This document shows positions 18,076-30,618 of a stretch of DNA of 64,000 nt, piece after piece (positions within the stretch are counted from its first letter, which is position 1; each line of letters starts with the position of its first letter). The translations under genes were made by a program, and so were the position numbers. The stretch is from an uncultured Flavobacteriaceae bacterium (GTDB taxonomy: Bacteria > Bacteroidota > Bacteroidia > Flavobacteriales > Flavobacteriaceae), in contig CAJJCA010000016.1 of the NCBI GenBank assembly GCA_905182575.1, positions 1-64,000 on the forward strand, read 5' to 3'. The notes beneath the pieces were generated by a model. It was not told where the DNA came from, did not search any database, and saw only the letters and a program-made list of their open reading frames with translations.

Positions 18076-19908
18076 TCAGAAGGTATACCTAACCCCAAAC
18101 AATCCATTCCCTTTGGGCATTGGGATCAAGTTTGTTTCGGAATAGACTTCATTTAAAATATTATTAAAGGAAACACTCAGCTCAAAAGGTTTGAGGTTCC
18201 ACTGGGCGTTAAAATCCAAAACCCTATAGGAATTGCCTCCCGTTCTTTCTGCATATTTATAGACCAAAGCTGTGGTAATCTTCTCAAAAATAGTGGTGTT
18301 ATAGGAAGTCACCCAATGGTGTTTTAAAGCGTTGTTGATGACGTATTTAGAAAAATCAAAAGTGATGTCCCTCAAGCTATTTTCAAGATAGGAATACCCA
18401 ATTTTAAGGCGATGCTTTATGGCTTTAAATTCAAAATTCGTTGAAAACTCAAAATCAATTCCTTTGGTGTCTAGCCTTTGAATGTTCTCTGCCTTCCAAA
18501 GTGCTGTCTCGGTTTTTTTGACATAATCAATTAAATTTGAAGATGATCGATCGAAATAAGCAACGGAGAAGGAATAGGAAGGTTTGGTCAAACGCATTCC
18601 GACTTCTTTAGAAAAAGCTTTTTCTGGAATTAAATCTGCGTTTCCTGTTGTCGTTCTGTCAGTGTAATAAAGGTCCGTAAAAGTCGGTACGCGATAAGTA
18701 AAACCTAAGTTAGAATATAGTTTAAAATTGGGACTAAAATTTAATCCCAAATCAATCCCAGGAAAAGCATTCCATTTAAAATCGGAATAATAATTGGCTG
18801 CGATTCCTTGGGTAATATCAATTAGTTTATCCAGCAAATAAAAGCGGTGTTCTATAAATAAATTCACTAAGGTTCTTTCGCGTTCTCCAAGGTTATTACT
18901 GCTTATCGCTACGCGAGAAACATCAAAGCCCACACCTACATTGCCCAGGTCAGAAATGACACTGGTATCGAATGCCACTCCAACTTTATTGGTGATGTGA
19001 AGGTTGCGGTAGATTTCTGGTTTACCTCTTACGAATTCATACATGTCTTGTCCTCTTCTCCAATAAATTTTGGGTTTAAAAATCCATTCCCCTTTATTGA
19101 CTCTAGTCGACAAAGCAACCAAACTGGCTTGCGTTTCTTCATACTGATCGATGGCATTCGGATTTGCATAAAAGCCATTGCCCCCAAATTTTCTTGAAGA
19201 AAAAGAAGTGATTAAATCAAGGGGGGTTTTGTGCTTAAAAAAAGTCGATTTAATAAAAATATGGTTTTGATCATAATCTGTATTATAACGATATCCATCG
19301 GAAGTGTTTTTGGAAGCAAAACCGATCACGCTGGTTTTTTCATTTGAACTTCCCAACATAATGTTACCGTTGGTTTGATCATAAGAACCCTGCTGAAGGC
19401 CTAGAGAAATACTTTTAGCAATATCCTTTTTGGTAATAATATTGATGGCTCCTGTAAAAGCATTTTGTCCAAACGTTCGCGCGGCAGGGCCTTTTACGAT
19501 CTCGATGCGTTCAATGACTTCTGGAGGGGGAATAAAGTTTAGCGTATGATGCCCGGTTTGTGCATCCTCCATCTTAATTCCATCAATCAAAAGAAGTGTT
19601 TGATCGAAAGTTCCACCACGAATGTATAAATCAGCCTGAGCTGCTCCTGCTCCCCTGCGGCGGATGTCTATCCCCGCAACTTGCTGAAGTAAGTCAACGA
19701 CATTGGTAACCCCACTTTGTTTAATTTGATCAGCGCTAATGATCTGTATGGAATGTGAATTTTGAGAGAGTGGAATTTCTAATCTTGAGGAAGAAATTAC
19801 AACTTCAGTGAGTTTTTCTTCGGGTAATAAATCTTGTGAATCGTCTTGCGCAAACGAAATGGCAAAGCATGTCAGCAGGCACAACATCAATTGAAGGTTT
19901 CTTTTCAT
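18076..19908 (-). CDS. TonB-dependent outer-membrane receptor (BtuB-like)
   Basis: A 610-residue energy-coupled beta-barrel importer. It has a signal peptide of about 20 residues ending in FAQ, a TonB-box-like TEVVISSSRLEI, a plug domain (VVDLLQQVAGIDIRRRG, YIRGGTFDQTLLLIDG, RIEIVKGPAART...AFTGAINIITK), and a barrel ending in Phe (LFGVRYTF), the outer-membrane assembly signal. Its size and plug are closest to the cobalamin receptor group, but the ligand cannot be assigned. There is no CarboxypepD-like N-terminal domain. The frame is intact. No partner lipoprotein or ABC importer is nearby. Confidence 0.9.
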   Translation of the reverse strand: MKRNLQLMLCLLTCFAISFAQDDSQDLLPEEKLTEVVISSSRLEIPLSQNSHSIQIISADQIKQSGVTNVVDLLQQVAGIDIRRRGAGAAQADLYIRGGTFDQTLLLIDGIKMEDAQTGHHTLNFIPPPEVIERIEIVKGPAARTFGQNAFTGAINIITKKDIAKSISLGLQQGSYDQTNGNIMLGSSNEKTSVIGFASKNTSDGYRYNTDYDQNHIFIKSTFFKHKTPLDLITSFSSRKFGGNGFYANPNAIDQYEETQASLVALSTRVNKGEWIFKPKIYWRRGQDMYEFVRGKPEIYRNLHITNKVGVAFDTSVISDLGNVGVGFDVSRVAISSNNLGERERTLVNLFIEHRFYLLDKLIDITQGIAANYYSDFKWNAFPGIDLGLNFSPNFKLYSNLGFTYRVPTFTDLYYTDRTTTGNADLIPEKAFSKEVGMRLTKPSYSFSVAYFDRSSSNLIDYVKKTETALWKAENIQRLDTKGIDFEFSTNFEFKAIKHRLKIGYSYLENSLRDITFDFSKYVINNALKHHWVTSYNTTIFEKITTALVYKYAERTGGNSYRVLDFNAQWNLKPFELSVSFNNILNEVYSETNLIPMPKGNGLFGVRYTF

Positions 19909-19941
19909 AACTATAATAGGGGTTAAAGTAGTAAAAGAAAA

Positions 19942-20215
19942 TTAGTCGGCGAGAAGAATCAATTTATTATTCCTCATCTCAACAGTACCTGAAGTAATTG
20001 AAAATAAATTAACATTAACTTTTAAAAAACCTGTCCTTGACCGTGTCTTCAATAGTTATCGCTCCAGTGATTCTTACTGTCCCTCCTTTGAGAGTAGAAA
20101 CAATAGATGCGTGATTATTTAACATCTGAAAATCTCCGGAAGTTCCCGGAACGATAACGGAATCAACTTCACCACTAAAAAGTGTGGCTTCTGGGGAAAC
20201 GATTTCTAAATACAT
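19942..20215 (-). CDS. atpC: F1 ATP synthase epsilon subunit, one frameshift
   Basis: Epsilon couples the F1 rotor to Fo. The clean part is MYLEIVSPEATLFSGEVDSV with GTSGDFQMLNNHASIVSTL, the beta-sandwich typical of epsilon. In the T6A4 run near 20025-20032 the frame shifts, and the expected C-terminus continues KVNVNLFSITSGTVEM to a stop at 19942-19944. The joined length is about 91 residues, so it lacks the C-terminal helical domain, as usual for Bacteroidota. It starts 1 base after the atpD stop. Confidence 0.92.
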
Positions 20216-20216
20216 G

Positions 20217-22184
<1,968 letters not shown>

Positions 22185-22219
22185 AAAAAAAAAGGCATTC
22201 ATTTTGAATGCCTTTTTTT
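22185..22219. terminator. Terminator after the TonB-dependent receptor gene
   Basis: GGCATTCA (22194-22201) pairs with TGAATGCC (22205-22212) around a TTT loop, flanked by an A-run on the left and T7 on the right. It works on either strand. It lies 21 bases past the receptor stop on the minus strand. Confidence 0.85.
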
Positions 22220-22240
22220 AGAGTTTCAATTAAAGGTTTT

Positions 22241-25144
22241 CTAGAAATTAAAGTTTATTGCAGTATAGTAAACAGATCCTATTTTACCACCACCTAATAC
22301 ACTAAAATATTCATCACCTCCGATGTTGTTTCCACCAACTTTAATAACAGCATTTATAGAAGGTAAATCATATGATACTTGCGCATCAATAACGTTTCTA
22401 GAGGGAATCATGCCATCAACAAATGATGCTTCATAATAATATTCTGAAGTGTAACGACTGGCAATATTAAATGATAACTTGTCAAAATTTCCAAGAAGTC
22501 CTGCCTTGATATTATGCTCTGGTGTGTTATAACCAGCCTCAAAATCTTCAGAAGTTCTTGGAGTATAATCTAACTTATTGTAATCATAAATAACGTTAAA
22601 TACGAAATTTGACGACAAGGTCTTTATTACTTCACCACTTAATCCATAAGTTCTTAATTTTTCCTTTGAGTTAGAATCGACTGAATAAATCGCATAGGAA
22701 CCCAATTGTCTGTAATTTTCCATCGTTGCTGTATTACCTGACAGATCTGTTAAAGCAGGTACATAAACATTAGAAGACCCGATTTTATCAGTAAAATTAG
22801 TAATGTATCCAGATATATCAATAGTTAAACCTTTTGCTTTAAACCTGTATCCTAAATCATATGATGAAATTTTTTCAGCCTTTATATATTGGAGATTAGC
22901 AGCACCACCTCCTTGGGTGAATGCATTATTAAAGACATAATCTCCCGTAAATGTATTTGGGTTGCCATTATTTAACAATACTGTCCCATTGTATCTGCTA
23001 ATATTATCAGGGGAAGTTCCAAGCAAAGTAACATCTCCAGCAAACAATCCTATGTATTGGTCTTGGTTAGTTGGGTTTCTAAATCCAGTTTGAAAGGACA
23101 TTCTTAAGTTCTGATTTTGGTCTATGGCAATTAGCGCTCCTATTCTAGGTGTGAAATTTGCATCAAAGAATTCGTGTTTATCAACTCGGATCGAAGCAGT
23201 AATATCAATTCTGTCATTCAAAACCTTCTTAACCCCTTGGGCATAAGCACCAAACTCTGTATATTCAATTGGCCCATCTTGATCAGAATAAATAGTCCCT
23301 TTGGAATTAAGTTCCGTTTTTCTCATTGATCCACCTACCAATATATCGATATCACCCGTAAGATCTGAAAGATCATAGTTTAATTCGTAATTATAGGTTT
23401 TGGTATCATCAAAAATACCCGCTCCAGCATTAGTAACTGGAAGGTTTTGAGAAGTAACTGAATCAAAAGCAGCCTGAAAACCTGGAGAGCCAGGCTGTAA
23501 CATCTTAGCCTGGGCATTAGTTCTCCCAAAAGCATGTGCAAATCCAGTTCCTCCTACAATAAATACAATAGGCTTTTCGCTTTCTGAAAAATATCAGCTC
23601 CAATTTGTCCGATTAAACCACCTATACCAGCAATACCAGCTGGTAATCCTTTTGCTGCAGCAAGTGCTCCCATATAACCCAATTGATATTGAGTAAACCA
23701 TCCTTCAAGACCACTAACAGGGTCAATTCCTGGTACACCCAATGTGGCAAAATCTACAATGTTAGCGGTAGGGGAATTTCCTATTAGTGTCGCAGCAGCA
23801 GAGAGTTGGTAACTGTCTCCATCTTCTTCTCTTGTATAATAGGTTCTAAAGTTTAGTCTTCCTCTATCAATTTGAAGTTTGTGTTGTTGGATTTGAATCC
23901 CTTTCATGGCATACCTTCCAAATCCTTGAAGTGGAGAATCTCCTCTTCCAATGAGTGATGTTAAACTAATCTCAGTTTTTTCGTCTGGTCTGAAAATGAA
24001 TGGCGAAAGTACCTTTAGTATTCTCGGCATTGTTTGAGATAACGTCACTGTCCTTATATCCTGTGCTTCTAACTGAATCAAAGTATCCAGGTGCTGCCTT
24101 TTCCAACAATGCTCCTGCTGGATTTAACATTTTGACTAAACTCCATGTATTTGCACTTGTAAATAAACGTTCACCATAAACATTTAATGCATCATAATCA
24201 GGAGAATCTTTAGGGTAAGCAGGGTCAAGCTCATCCCCTACTGTGGGTTGGTGAGAATAATCCCCAGGCATCCATTCTGTTCCTTTTTTGTGACTTACTG
24301 AGGCTTTTACAGCCCACTTTTCGCCAAGTTTTGTTGCTAGCCTTACACCAATATCGTTAAACATATTTTGTCCGGCAACCTTTTGCTCGGTAACACCTGT
24401 TCTATAATATGCGCTAATTCCTTCATGTTCAAAAGGGTTTTTACTGTTTAAAAACATGATTCCTTTGTAAGCATCTGCACCATAAAGTGCAGAAGCTGGA
24501 CCAGGAATTACCTCAACACTTTGAACATCTAATTCGTTAAGACCAATAAGGTTTCCCATGGCAAATCCAAATAACGGTGACATGTTGTTCATGTTGTCAA
24601 CAAGAGTTACAAACCCTTCGTTATACACTGTGGCAAAACCACGAGTAACGACTTGATTTAACAATAAACCTCCTTGTTGTAATTGTATACCTTTAACATT
24701 TTCTAAACCATTAAAAAAGTCAGCCGCAGGTGTAGCTTTTATCTGTTGAGCGCTATATTTTTCGATCGTAATAGGTGACTCAAATACTCTCTGAGCAAAC
24801 CTTGAAGCGGAAACAACAATTTCGTCTAATGCCCCAGCTCCATATGCAAGAGAAACATTGATTGAAGCATCTGCAGAATTTACATCAATAATTTGGGTGG
24901 CAAACCCTATATAACTTGCTTCAACTTTAAGCGGGATTTCTTCGCTGGTAGTAAGCGAAAAATTCCCATCAAAATCGGTCGTTGTTCCAATTGCAGTCCC
25001 TTGGATAATAATATTTACTCCAGGAAGCGGTTGATTTGAATCATCTACAACAGTTCCATTCAAGGTGTTCTGCGCAAAAGATGAATTTAAAAACAGCATC
25101 GCAGTTAACAACATTGCTGTTTTAAAAAGAAAGTTTGTTTTCAT
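22241..25144 (-). CDS. TonB-dependent receptor with CarboxypepD-like N-terminal domain, two frameshifts
   Basis: A large outer-membrane receptor. It has a signal peptide (about 24 residues, ending in SSFAQ), a carboxypeptidase-regulatory-like beta-sandwich (GTVVDDSNQPLPGVNIIIQG), a plug (IVVSASRFAQRV, VTRGFATVYNEGFVTLVDN, VEVIPGPASALYGADAYKG), and a long barrel ending INFNF. Frame breaks fall in homopolymers: T4 near 23992-23997 (AIHF to RPDEKTEIS) and A5 near 23586-23591 (GADIF to SEKPIVFIVGG). The joined length is about 968 residues. No SusD gene is adjacent, so it is an orphan receptor rather than a standard glycan pair. Ligand unknown. Confidence 0.88.
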
Positions 25145-26052
25145 AATTGTTTTAAATTTAGTTTTTTTAGTTAGTGTGGATAAGTTTTGCTGGATATTCG
25201 GGGGTCCTTTTAAATAACGTAAGCTAAAAGTTTAATTCGTCAGTAATTTTTTTTTGTGAGGTAGGATTTTAGCAAGATTCTCGTGATCATTAGGCTTAAC
25301 AAGTGGGGTTGATTTTTTCATACTTTTTTAAAATGTTGATGTAACTGTAGCGTTTTGACTTTGACTTTTTTTTTGTTGCTAAAAACAAACTTAATTAAGA
25401 ATAGCAGGTCAATACTGTTTTGATTTAGAAATTTTAATTTATGGTATTACATTTCTTTAAAGGAAGTTATATAAAAAGAACTGTTAATAAAAGTCGTTTG
25501 ATTAAAAACACGCAAACTTTATGTTTTTTTCAGTACATCAATGAACAAAACTTCAGCGTTTTTTCAATAAAACATTAAAGCAAGATAATACTTTTATTAT
25601 ATTTTAAAGATTTTTGCCCTCAAAAACAATTTTTGGGAGAAATTACAAAACTCCTCCCAAGGCTCTGAGGCTGTCTTTCATAAAAAATAAATATTTTAGG
25701 ATTGTAGAATGTTCCGAAATAAATTATTTGCAGATAATCCTTGAAGTTACAAGCTTACTCAAATTTTTCGGTGGCTGTTTTTGTTACTTTTTACCTTAAA
25801 CTATAATTCTTTTATTATATGATTATGATTGATCACGGCGTGTTATCTGTATGTAAAAATACATATAAATCTATTGCGATAATAGGTAAACCTAATTAGA
25901 GTTAGCTATAAATAATCTTAAAATTATTATATAATCATATATATTAAGCTAATAATAAGGTTTAATTATCAAATATATTTTATTGATAGTTAATCATTAT
26001 TATATTGTAAATCCTCGCATAAGTTGTAAATTAGTAATTTAAACAATAACAG
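25145..26052. other. 908-base divergent gap, no gene identified
   Basis: The largest gene-free stretch of the window, between the divergent receptor and ypdA genes. It is very AT-rich with many T-runs. On the minus strand TAAGTTTG at 25386-25393 with a TTG 16 bases upstream (25410-25412) is a possible receptor promoter, leaving a leader of about 240 bases. A short frame at 25614-25799 has no protein-like character. No terminator or tRNA was seen. Confidence 0.5.
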
Positions 26053-27018
26053 ATGAAAGACATTATAATAATTGGGGCTGGCCCTATCGGATTGGCTTGT
26101 GGAATTGAAGCTCAAAAAGCCCATTTAAGCTATTTGATTTTCGATAAAGGCGCTTTGGTCAATTCACTTTACAACTACCCCTTGAACATGACCTTTTTTT
26201 CTACTTCAGATCGCCTGGAAATTGGGGAAGTTCCTTTTATATCAAATAACCCCAAGCCCACCAGGGCTGAGTCTCTCGAATATTACCGAAGAGTAACTTC
26301 TCACTGGAAGCTTCAGCTCAAATTATATGAAGAAATTAATACGGTTGAAAAAGATGCTGTTGGGTTTTCTATAGTTACCACCAAAGACAGCTACACGGCT
26401 AGGAATATAATAGTGGCGGCTGGGTTTTACGACCGTCCTTTTTTACTTAATGTTCCAGGGGAATCCCTTTCCAAAGTTTTACATTACTATAAAGAACCAC
26501 ATCCGTTTTTTGGAATGAATCTGGTAATCGTTGGGTCTGCCAATTCCGCTGTAGATGCCGCGCTGGAAACCTATCGAAAGGGAGCTAAAAGTGTCACGAT
26601 GATCATCAGAGAACCTAAAATTGGTGATAATGTTAAATACTGGGCGCGGCCCGACATTATTAATCGAATTGAAGAAGGAAGCATTAAGGCGCACTTTGAC
26701 TCCTCTATTACTGAAATAACCCCCAACGAAGTTAATTTTAGAACACCCAAAGGGGAGCAATCCATCGATAATGATTTTGTTTTGGCCATGACAGGTTATC
26801 AGCCGAATTTTGAACTGCTAGAGTCTCTAGGTGTGGAATTCCATGAAGATGCTTTTAGAACCCCTGTGTATGATTCCACGAGCATGCAATCGAATGCTGA
26901 AGGCGTGTATTTGGCTGGAGTGGTTTGCGGTGGTCTTAAAACCAACAAATGGTTTATAGAAAACTCCAGAGATCATGCTCATTTAATCGTAAAAGCAATT
27001 TCTGAAAAAGGCAATTAG
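26053..27018 (+). CDS. ypdA: YpdA family bacillithiol disulfide reductase (putative)
   Basis: An FAD- and NADPH-binding pyridine nucleotide oxidoreductase of 321 residues. The FAD Rossmann motif is IIIGAGPIGLACG (residues about 4-16), and the NADPH motif is VIVGSANSAVDAAL (about 158-171). The tail has GVYLAGVVCGG, the second FAD contact. There is no CxxC redox pair as in thioredoxin reductase, which fits the YpdA/Bdr group that reduces bacillithiol disulfide. Bacillithiol use by this organism is inferred only from this gene. Its start follows the long AT-rich gap. Confidence 0.87.
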   Translation: MKDIIIIGAGPIGLACGIEAQKAHLSYLIFDKGALVNSLYNYPLNMTFFSTSDRLEIGEVPFISNNPKPTRAESLEYYRRVTSHWKLQLKLYEEINTVEKDAVGFSIVTTKDSYTARNIIVAAGFYDRPFLLNVPGESLSKVLHYYKEPHPFFGMNLVIVGSANSAVDAALETYRKGAKSVTMIIREPKIGDNVKYWARPDIINRIEEGSIKAHFDSSITEITPNEVNFRTPKGEQSIDNDFVLAMTGYQPNFELLESLGVEFHEDAFRTPVYDSTSMQSNAEGVYLAGVVCGGLKTNKWFIENSRDHAHLIVKAISEKGN

Positions 27019-27030
27019 CAAAACTTCGTT

Positions 27031-28848
27031 TTAGAATTCGGTATAGAAGACTTCGAGCTCCAATTTATTCGCCTCATTGTCTTTAGATTCGGATCCATGA
27101 AGTACAATTCCGAAAGGATTCAAAATTGCAGCCGTAGGGTACAGGATATTCTCCAGCTCTGAGGTTTTTGCATTTAGATTGGAGATGTTGGCAACATGAG
27201 AATTCACCACGAGACCTAGTTCTACATTGGTGGAATCTTTTCTAACAACTCGGTTAATATGATCCGTAATCTTAAACTTGTATCGATAAGGAAGATTGTT
27301 CTCGTCGTATTCTAGGAATCCACCGTAGATGGATTTATCTCCATTTTTTGAGCTAGAATTTGTTGTGTTATCCAGGTAAAAATCCGAAAGGGGCATCTTG
27401 TCTTTAAAGTTATAAAGAAAAACTCTATCTGCTATTAAAGAATCCGTATTTGAGTATTTAGACTGGTCTACATAGAAAATCAAATTGGCTTCATTGATTA
27501 GCCATTCCTTTTCTCTAAGCTCTTCTAAAAGTGTTGCTTCTTCATCACTATTGTTAAAAAGGTTGATCGTTGCGTGCAATCCAGATCCATCAAGATAGAT
27601 GCGCTCAGAAGAAACTCCATTTAAATCATTTTGTAATTCTTGAGTAATGGCAGCATCAAAGTTACTGTTCTTGAGGGTGTTTATTTTTGTTCCTAAATTA
27701 ATTGTTGTCGTCCTTGACGCTTTCTCAATCTTGCTGTCTGCGTTGCTCTCCGCATTATAGAAGTCATAACTGTAAGTCATTTTAATTATGGACTGATTAA
27801 TGTCCAACAGCATGTATAAGTCATCCGAAAACCCATCCGTTTGAATGATGATTCCCTTTAGGTGTCTCGCAAAGTTATCGGCGTTTTTCAAAACGCTTTG
27901 CCCTTCTTGATCGATAACCTTTGTTTGAAAAAAACTCGCATCTAAAGGAATTCTAATTCTAGGCGTAAGTCTTGTTTCAATTAATTCTGTTTCGTCGACA
28001 TCTTGAGTTTCAGGATCATCTTCCTCAAAATTATACCTCAACTCATCAAAATTAAGCTTGTAAATGTCATCGTGAATTTTATCGCCAAAAAACCCTTGTT
28101 CAAAATAATCCGTATTGGAGTAATAGCTTTTATAAGTTTCAAAATTATTTTCAGGATCCAAAGCTGAGATAAAATAAGTCAACTCATGAACTTTAATATT
28201 AAACGTTGCCTCCCTGTTTCCATAGATAGAATCTATTTGGTATTGGAAGAACTTGGTTTGTAAGTCGAGTTGTCTAAATCAACATCATCCAAAATTCCAT
28301 CGCCGTCACTATCACTACTTAATGGATTTGTATTGGATTGAGTTTCAATATAATCAAGAACACCGTCTCCATCACTATCACTTTCAACATCATCTGGGTC
28401 AGCATCTAAGGCATCCAATACGCCATCTCGATCAGTATCGATTTGATTTGTGAAAAAAGGAATTTCAAGAAAAACCTCAGTCACCGTTTCGTTTTCGTTT
28501 ATTACAGCGGGGTTCGTGTCATCTGCTGCCAATTCAGTTTCCTGAGTGTAAACTCCAAAAGTAGGATCATTCCCAATAGTTAACTGAGCCGTAATACTTG
28601 CCTCAGAATTCCCAAAAACAGGATGTTGAATTTTACCTAATTGTGCCAAAGGCAAACCATTAGTTTGAAAAAAATCAACTTTCTTTTGATGGGTATACAC
28701 CGGAATTTTAGTCTCTTTAGTTTCAAAAGACATTTCGTACACAATTAGAAGAACTAGTTGGAGTATTATTGTACCTACCAAAGAAATTAAGATGAAAAAA
28801 ATAATTAAGTATTCCAATAAATTGTTGGGTAGGTCTACTAAAATTCAT
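27031..28848 (-). CDS. DUF4270 family envelope protein with calcium-type repeats, frameshifted
   Basis: A flavobacterial envelope protein of unknown function. The order is a hydrophobic N-terminus (FFILISLVGTI); a conserved domain with VDFFQTNGLPLAQLGKIQHP and NENETVTEVFLEIPFF; three thrombospondin type-3-like Asp-rich repeats (DTDRDGVLDALDADPDD, DSDGDGVLDYIE, DSDGDGILDDVD) that should bind calcium; then the long C-terminal DUF4270 body from IDSIYGNREA to a stop at 27031. A frameshift at about 28246-28252 separates repeats from body. The first 40 codons from the ATG at 28848 also change frame, and a lipobox is not readable. It follows the glgA-like gene after 2 bases. Confidence 0.82.
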
Positions 28849-28850
28849 TC

Positions 28851-29660
28851 TTAAATCAGATAATATTTTGAGAATAAAAATTGATAAATGCATCCTTTTT
28901 GCTGAGCTTCCTCGAAGCTTAAACCTGGTATTTTTTCAGCAGCCGAACTCTTTTCAATTTCTTCGGGAGTTTCAGCATCAGCAATTACATATCCGTCAGA
29001 ATAATTTAAACTCAATTGGGTTAAGTTTTCAAAAGTAGCCTTCTTCAGAAGTTTTATTTCTTCATCAGGAATTTCATCAAAAGCAACTTTCTTTTGGAAA
29101 TCCTTTGAGAATACGCCTTCAAAATCTTTGGCATATACGGAGGTTACGATTTTACAATCCGCAAAAATAGGCTCATCCTTATAATAAGTTTTTAAGTATA
29201 ATGGAAATAAGGAGGTAAACCATCCGTGAAGATGAATAACATCTGGAGACCAGTTTAATTTTTTAACTGTCTCGATGACACCCTTGGTAAAGAAAATCAT
29301 TCGCTCGTCATTGTCAGCAAACAGCACATCTTTTTCGTCCCGTAAAACAGCTCGTCTTTTGAAATACTCCTCATTGTCTATAAAATAGACTTGCATTCTT
29401 TCCTTAGGAATCGAAGCAACTTTAATGATTAGCGGCATGTCAACGTCATTGACAACCAAATTCATTCCCGACAATCTTATCACTTCGTGAAGTTGATGTC
29501 TTCTTTCGTTTATCAAACCATAACGCGGCATAAATATCCTTGTCTGCCCACCGTGGTCATTAATATTTTTAGGAATCTGAAATGATTTTACGGCCTGATT
29601 CGTCTGGGGAAGGTATGGTACTACTTCGGATGAAATGTTCAGAACTCTTTTATCTTTCAT
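28851..29660 (-). CDS. Glycogen/starch synthase family protein, GT5 N-terminal domain only
   Basis: The 269 residues match only the N-terminal half of GT5 glycogen synthases: NISSEVVPYLPQTNQA (equivalent to the SEvaPl-k-GGLgDV segment), GGQTRIFMPRYGLI, and DVIHLHGWFTSLFPLYL (the H-x-HDW-like acceptor region). The nucleotide-sugar-binding C-terminal domain is missing, and the frame ends cleanly, so this is a half-length relative common in flavobacteria rather than a break. In the first motif the usual glycines are replaced by TNQA, so catalysis as a normal synthase is doubtful. It is divergent from panC. Confidence 0.82.
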   Translation of the reverse strand: MKDKRVLNISSEVVPYLPQTNQAVKSFQIPKNINDHGGQTRIFMPRYGLINERRHQLHEVIRLSGMNLVVNDVDMPLIIKVASIPKERMQVYFIDNEEYFKRRAVLRDEKDVLFADNDERMIFFTKGVIETVKKLNWSPDVIHLHGWFTSLFPLYLKTYYKDEPIFADCKIVTSVYAKDFEGVFSKDFQKKVAFDEIPDEEIKLLKKATFENLTQLSLNYSDGYVIADAETPEEIEKSSAAEKIPGLSFEEAQQKGCIYQFLFSKYYLI

Positions 29661-29694
29661 AAAATATCTATTATTGAGGAGCTTAAAAGTTTGG

Positions 29695-29702
29695 CAAAAT
29701 TA
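29695..29702 (-). promoter_or_regulatory. Candidate -7 box of the glgA-like gene
   Basis: On the minus strand this reads TAATTTTG, a perfect TAnnTTTG box, 34 bases before the start codon and facing away from panC. Confidence 0.5.
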
Positions 29703-29732
29703 CAAAAATTAAACGGAATAAGCGGAATTCTG

Positions 29733-29740
29733 TATATTTA
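29733..29740 (+). promoter_or_regulatory. Candidate -7 box of panC
   Basis: TATATTTA differs from TAnnTTTG at the last base and lies 21 bases before the panC ATG. Confidence 0.35.
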
Positions 29741-29761
29741 CCCCCAATAATCTTTTATTAA

Positions 29762-30601
29762 ATGGAAGTCTTTGATTCGTATGAATCTCTTAAAAAGGTT
29801 CTTAACGAGGGAGTTGGTTCTATCGGAATGGTTCCCACAATGGGCGCACTGCACGAAGGGCATTTGTCTTTAATCAGAATCAAATCTAAAATGTGACATT
29901 AGTATTTGTAGTATTTTTGTAAATCCCACTCAGTTTGAAGATGCTTCGGATTTGATAAACTATCCTAAAACACTGGCCGAAGATCTTAAAGCGATCTCAT
30001 CAATAGATTCGGAAATATATATCTACGCACCCAATGCAAATGACATTTACGGCGAAAACACACGAACAGAAACATTCGATTTGGGCAGTCTTGAGTTAGT
30101 AATGGAGGGGGACAAACGGAAAAGTCACTTTCAAGGAGTTGCAACTATTGTTAAGTTTTTTCTTGAAACCTTCAAACCTACAAAGGCTTATTTTGGTCAG
30201 AAAGATTACCAGCAACTTCAAATTATTTCACACCTCACAGAAAAGTTAAGTTTAAATACTAAAATCATAGGATGTCCTGTCGTTCGAGAAGTTGATGGTT
30301 TGGCGATGAGTTCCAGAAATAAAAACTCTAACCCCAGCGGAAAGAAAAATTGCCCCATTGATTTTTAAGGCATTATTGGAGATAAAAGAAATGTCGAAGA
30401 ATAAAAAATATCCTGTATTAAAACAGCATTTTATTGGGTGGTTTATTAAAACACCCTGAACTCGAATTGGACTATTTTGTAATTGCCAACTCCAAAACAC
30501 TCCTCGAAATCAGTGATCATGATAAGGTGTGTGAAGGAAGAGCTTTTATAGCGGTTCGCCTGGGAAAAATAAGGTTAATAGATAATTTAGATTTGGCTTA
30601 A
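29762..30601 (+). CDS. panC: Pantoate--beta-alanine ligase, three frameshifts
   Basis: It forms pantothenate from pantoate and beta-alanine with ATP. From the [15 protein letters not shown], then [15 protein letters not shown] (the HxGH-type ATP site). The frame moves at about 29880 to [14 protein letters not shown]. The middle runs through [20 protein letters not shown] and [12 protein letters not shown] (KMSKS-like region), shifts at about 30320 to [14 protein letters not shown], and again near 30440 to [17 protein letters not shown]. It ends at the TAA 30599-30601. The joined length is 280 residues, as expected. panD follows after 17 bases. Confidence 0.92.
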
Positions 30602-30618
30602 ATTCATACATTTGCGAC

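Noticed and set aside
22241-25144. SusC-type half of a glycan import system.
   Set aside because: The CarboxypepD and plug domains fit the wider class, but no SusD-like lipoprotein or glycan enzyme is adjacent, so the Sus label is not supported.
25614-25799. A 61-codon open frame in the large gap before ypdA.
   Set aside because: Amino acid composition is typical of translated AT-rich non-coding DNA, with no domain, signal peptide or conserved context.
28851-29660. Glycogen synthase gene truncated by a frameshift.
   Set aside because: The following bases encode the DUF4270 start 2 bases later, and no C-terminal GT domain exists in any frame, so the short form is natural.
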